A stretch of 64,000 nt of DNA from DATFXM01 sp035315885 (GTDB taxonomy: Bacteria > Acidobacteriota > Blastocatellia > UBA7656). A program made the position numbers and the translations under genes. The notes beneath the pieces were generated by a model. It was not told the DNA's origin. It saw only the letters and a list, made by a program, of their open reading frames with translations, and did no database searches. Shown one piece after another: positions 63,905 to 64,000 of the stretch (positions within the stretch are counted from its first letter, which is position 1; the number at the start of each line of letters is the position of its first letter). The stretch covers positions 1-64,000 of the forward strand of contig DATFXM010000047.1 of the NCBI GenBank assembly GCA_035315885.1, in the 5' to 3' direction.

Positions 63905-64000
63905 TCAGAGTTTCTTGATTCTAATATTTCTAAACGCCACCAACCCGGTGTGAGCCTGTACACCCACGTAGCCAGAGAGCGGGTTCTGGGATTGAGCCCT
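63905..64000 (-). CDS. C-terminal end of a DUF1080 protein (partial)
   Basis: The minus strand is open from the window edge to a TGA at 63905-63907, 31 codons. It encodes NPLSGYVGVQAHTGLVAFRN and then IRIKKL, the characteristic last strands of the DUF1080 (3-keto-disaccharide hydrolase) beta-sandwich. The bulk of the gene lies beyond the right edge. It is 56 bases upstream of the GT4 gene and in the same direction. Confidence 0.8.
   Translation of the reverse strand, partial: RAQSQNPLSGYVGVQAHTGLVAFRNIRIKKL

Overview
The window looks like a chromosomal segment from a soil-type Acidobacteriota, probably class Blastocatellia or a neighbour. This is an inference from gene families, not from a marker gene: there is no rRNA or tRNA in view. 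Pointers are three TPR-CHAT proteins, DUF1553/DUF1501 pairs, FRGPN-type PQQ propellers, many small exported proteins of unknown function, ECF sigma regulation, and moderately high GC with short dispersed palindromes between genes. I see no phage genes, transposases, CRISPR arrays or conjugation genes.

Layout. 0.2-2 kb: DUF1801 protein, NAD-dependent epimerase, cupin. 2.2-8.9 kb: two large exported TPR-CHAT proteins facing each other. 9.2-11.9 kb: an MddA/NnrU-type membrane methyltransferase, a DUF3455 protein and a small exported protein. 12-18.5 kb: membrane-anchored PQQ propeller, di-iron NO-stress repair protein (Ric), exported amidohydrolase, OPT transporter. 18.7-19.5 kb: plant-like MTA/SAH nucleosidase. 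19.9-28.3 kb: a co-directional run on the minus strand, starting with pyruvate:ferredoxin oxidoreductase (apparently with an ACG start) and a dihydroorotate-dehydrogenase-like protein (ATGA overlap), followed by a decaheme cytochrome, a large outer-membrane barrel and a small cytochrome c. The last three resemble an MtrA/MtrB-type electron conduit. 28.8-35.6 kb: Ca2+/H+ antiporter, beta-helix/HYR surface protein, two small exported proteins, YncE-like propeller. 35.8-42.6 kb: PSCyt1-DUF1549-DUF1553 protein plus DUF1501 protein, convergent with a CotA-like multicopper oxidase. 43.2-48.1 kb: exported LanC-like protein, tannase/feruloyl esterase, EF-hand PQQ propeller. 48.3-54.5 kb: a four-gene minus-strand operon of ECF sigma factor, anti-sigma-like/TM/TPR/CHAT fusion, unknown 286-residue protein and caspase-family protease. 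55-60 kb: quinol monooxygenase-like protein, GlxA/AraC regulator, P-loop kinase, two VOC proteins, a lipoprotein and a small exported protein. 60-64 kb: GH31 glucosidase, GT4 glycosyltransferase and the tail of a DUF1080 protein cut by the window end.

The most promising under-described system is the sigma/CHAT/unknown/caspase operon. A sigma factor is encoded next to a membrane protein whose cytosolic head looks like an anti-sigma domain and whose other end is a predicted cysteine protease, and a second cysteine protease and an unknown protein follow. A protease-gated transcription or cell-fate switch is a reasonable hypothesis. Second is the pairing of PFOR with a porin-cytochrome conduit. 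Third is an exported LanC-like protein without a visible precursor peptide. At least four copies of an imperfect palindrome built on the heptamer CGCAAAG are scattered between genes.
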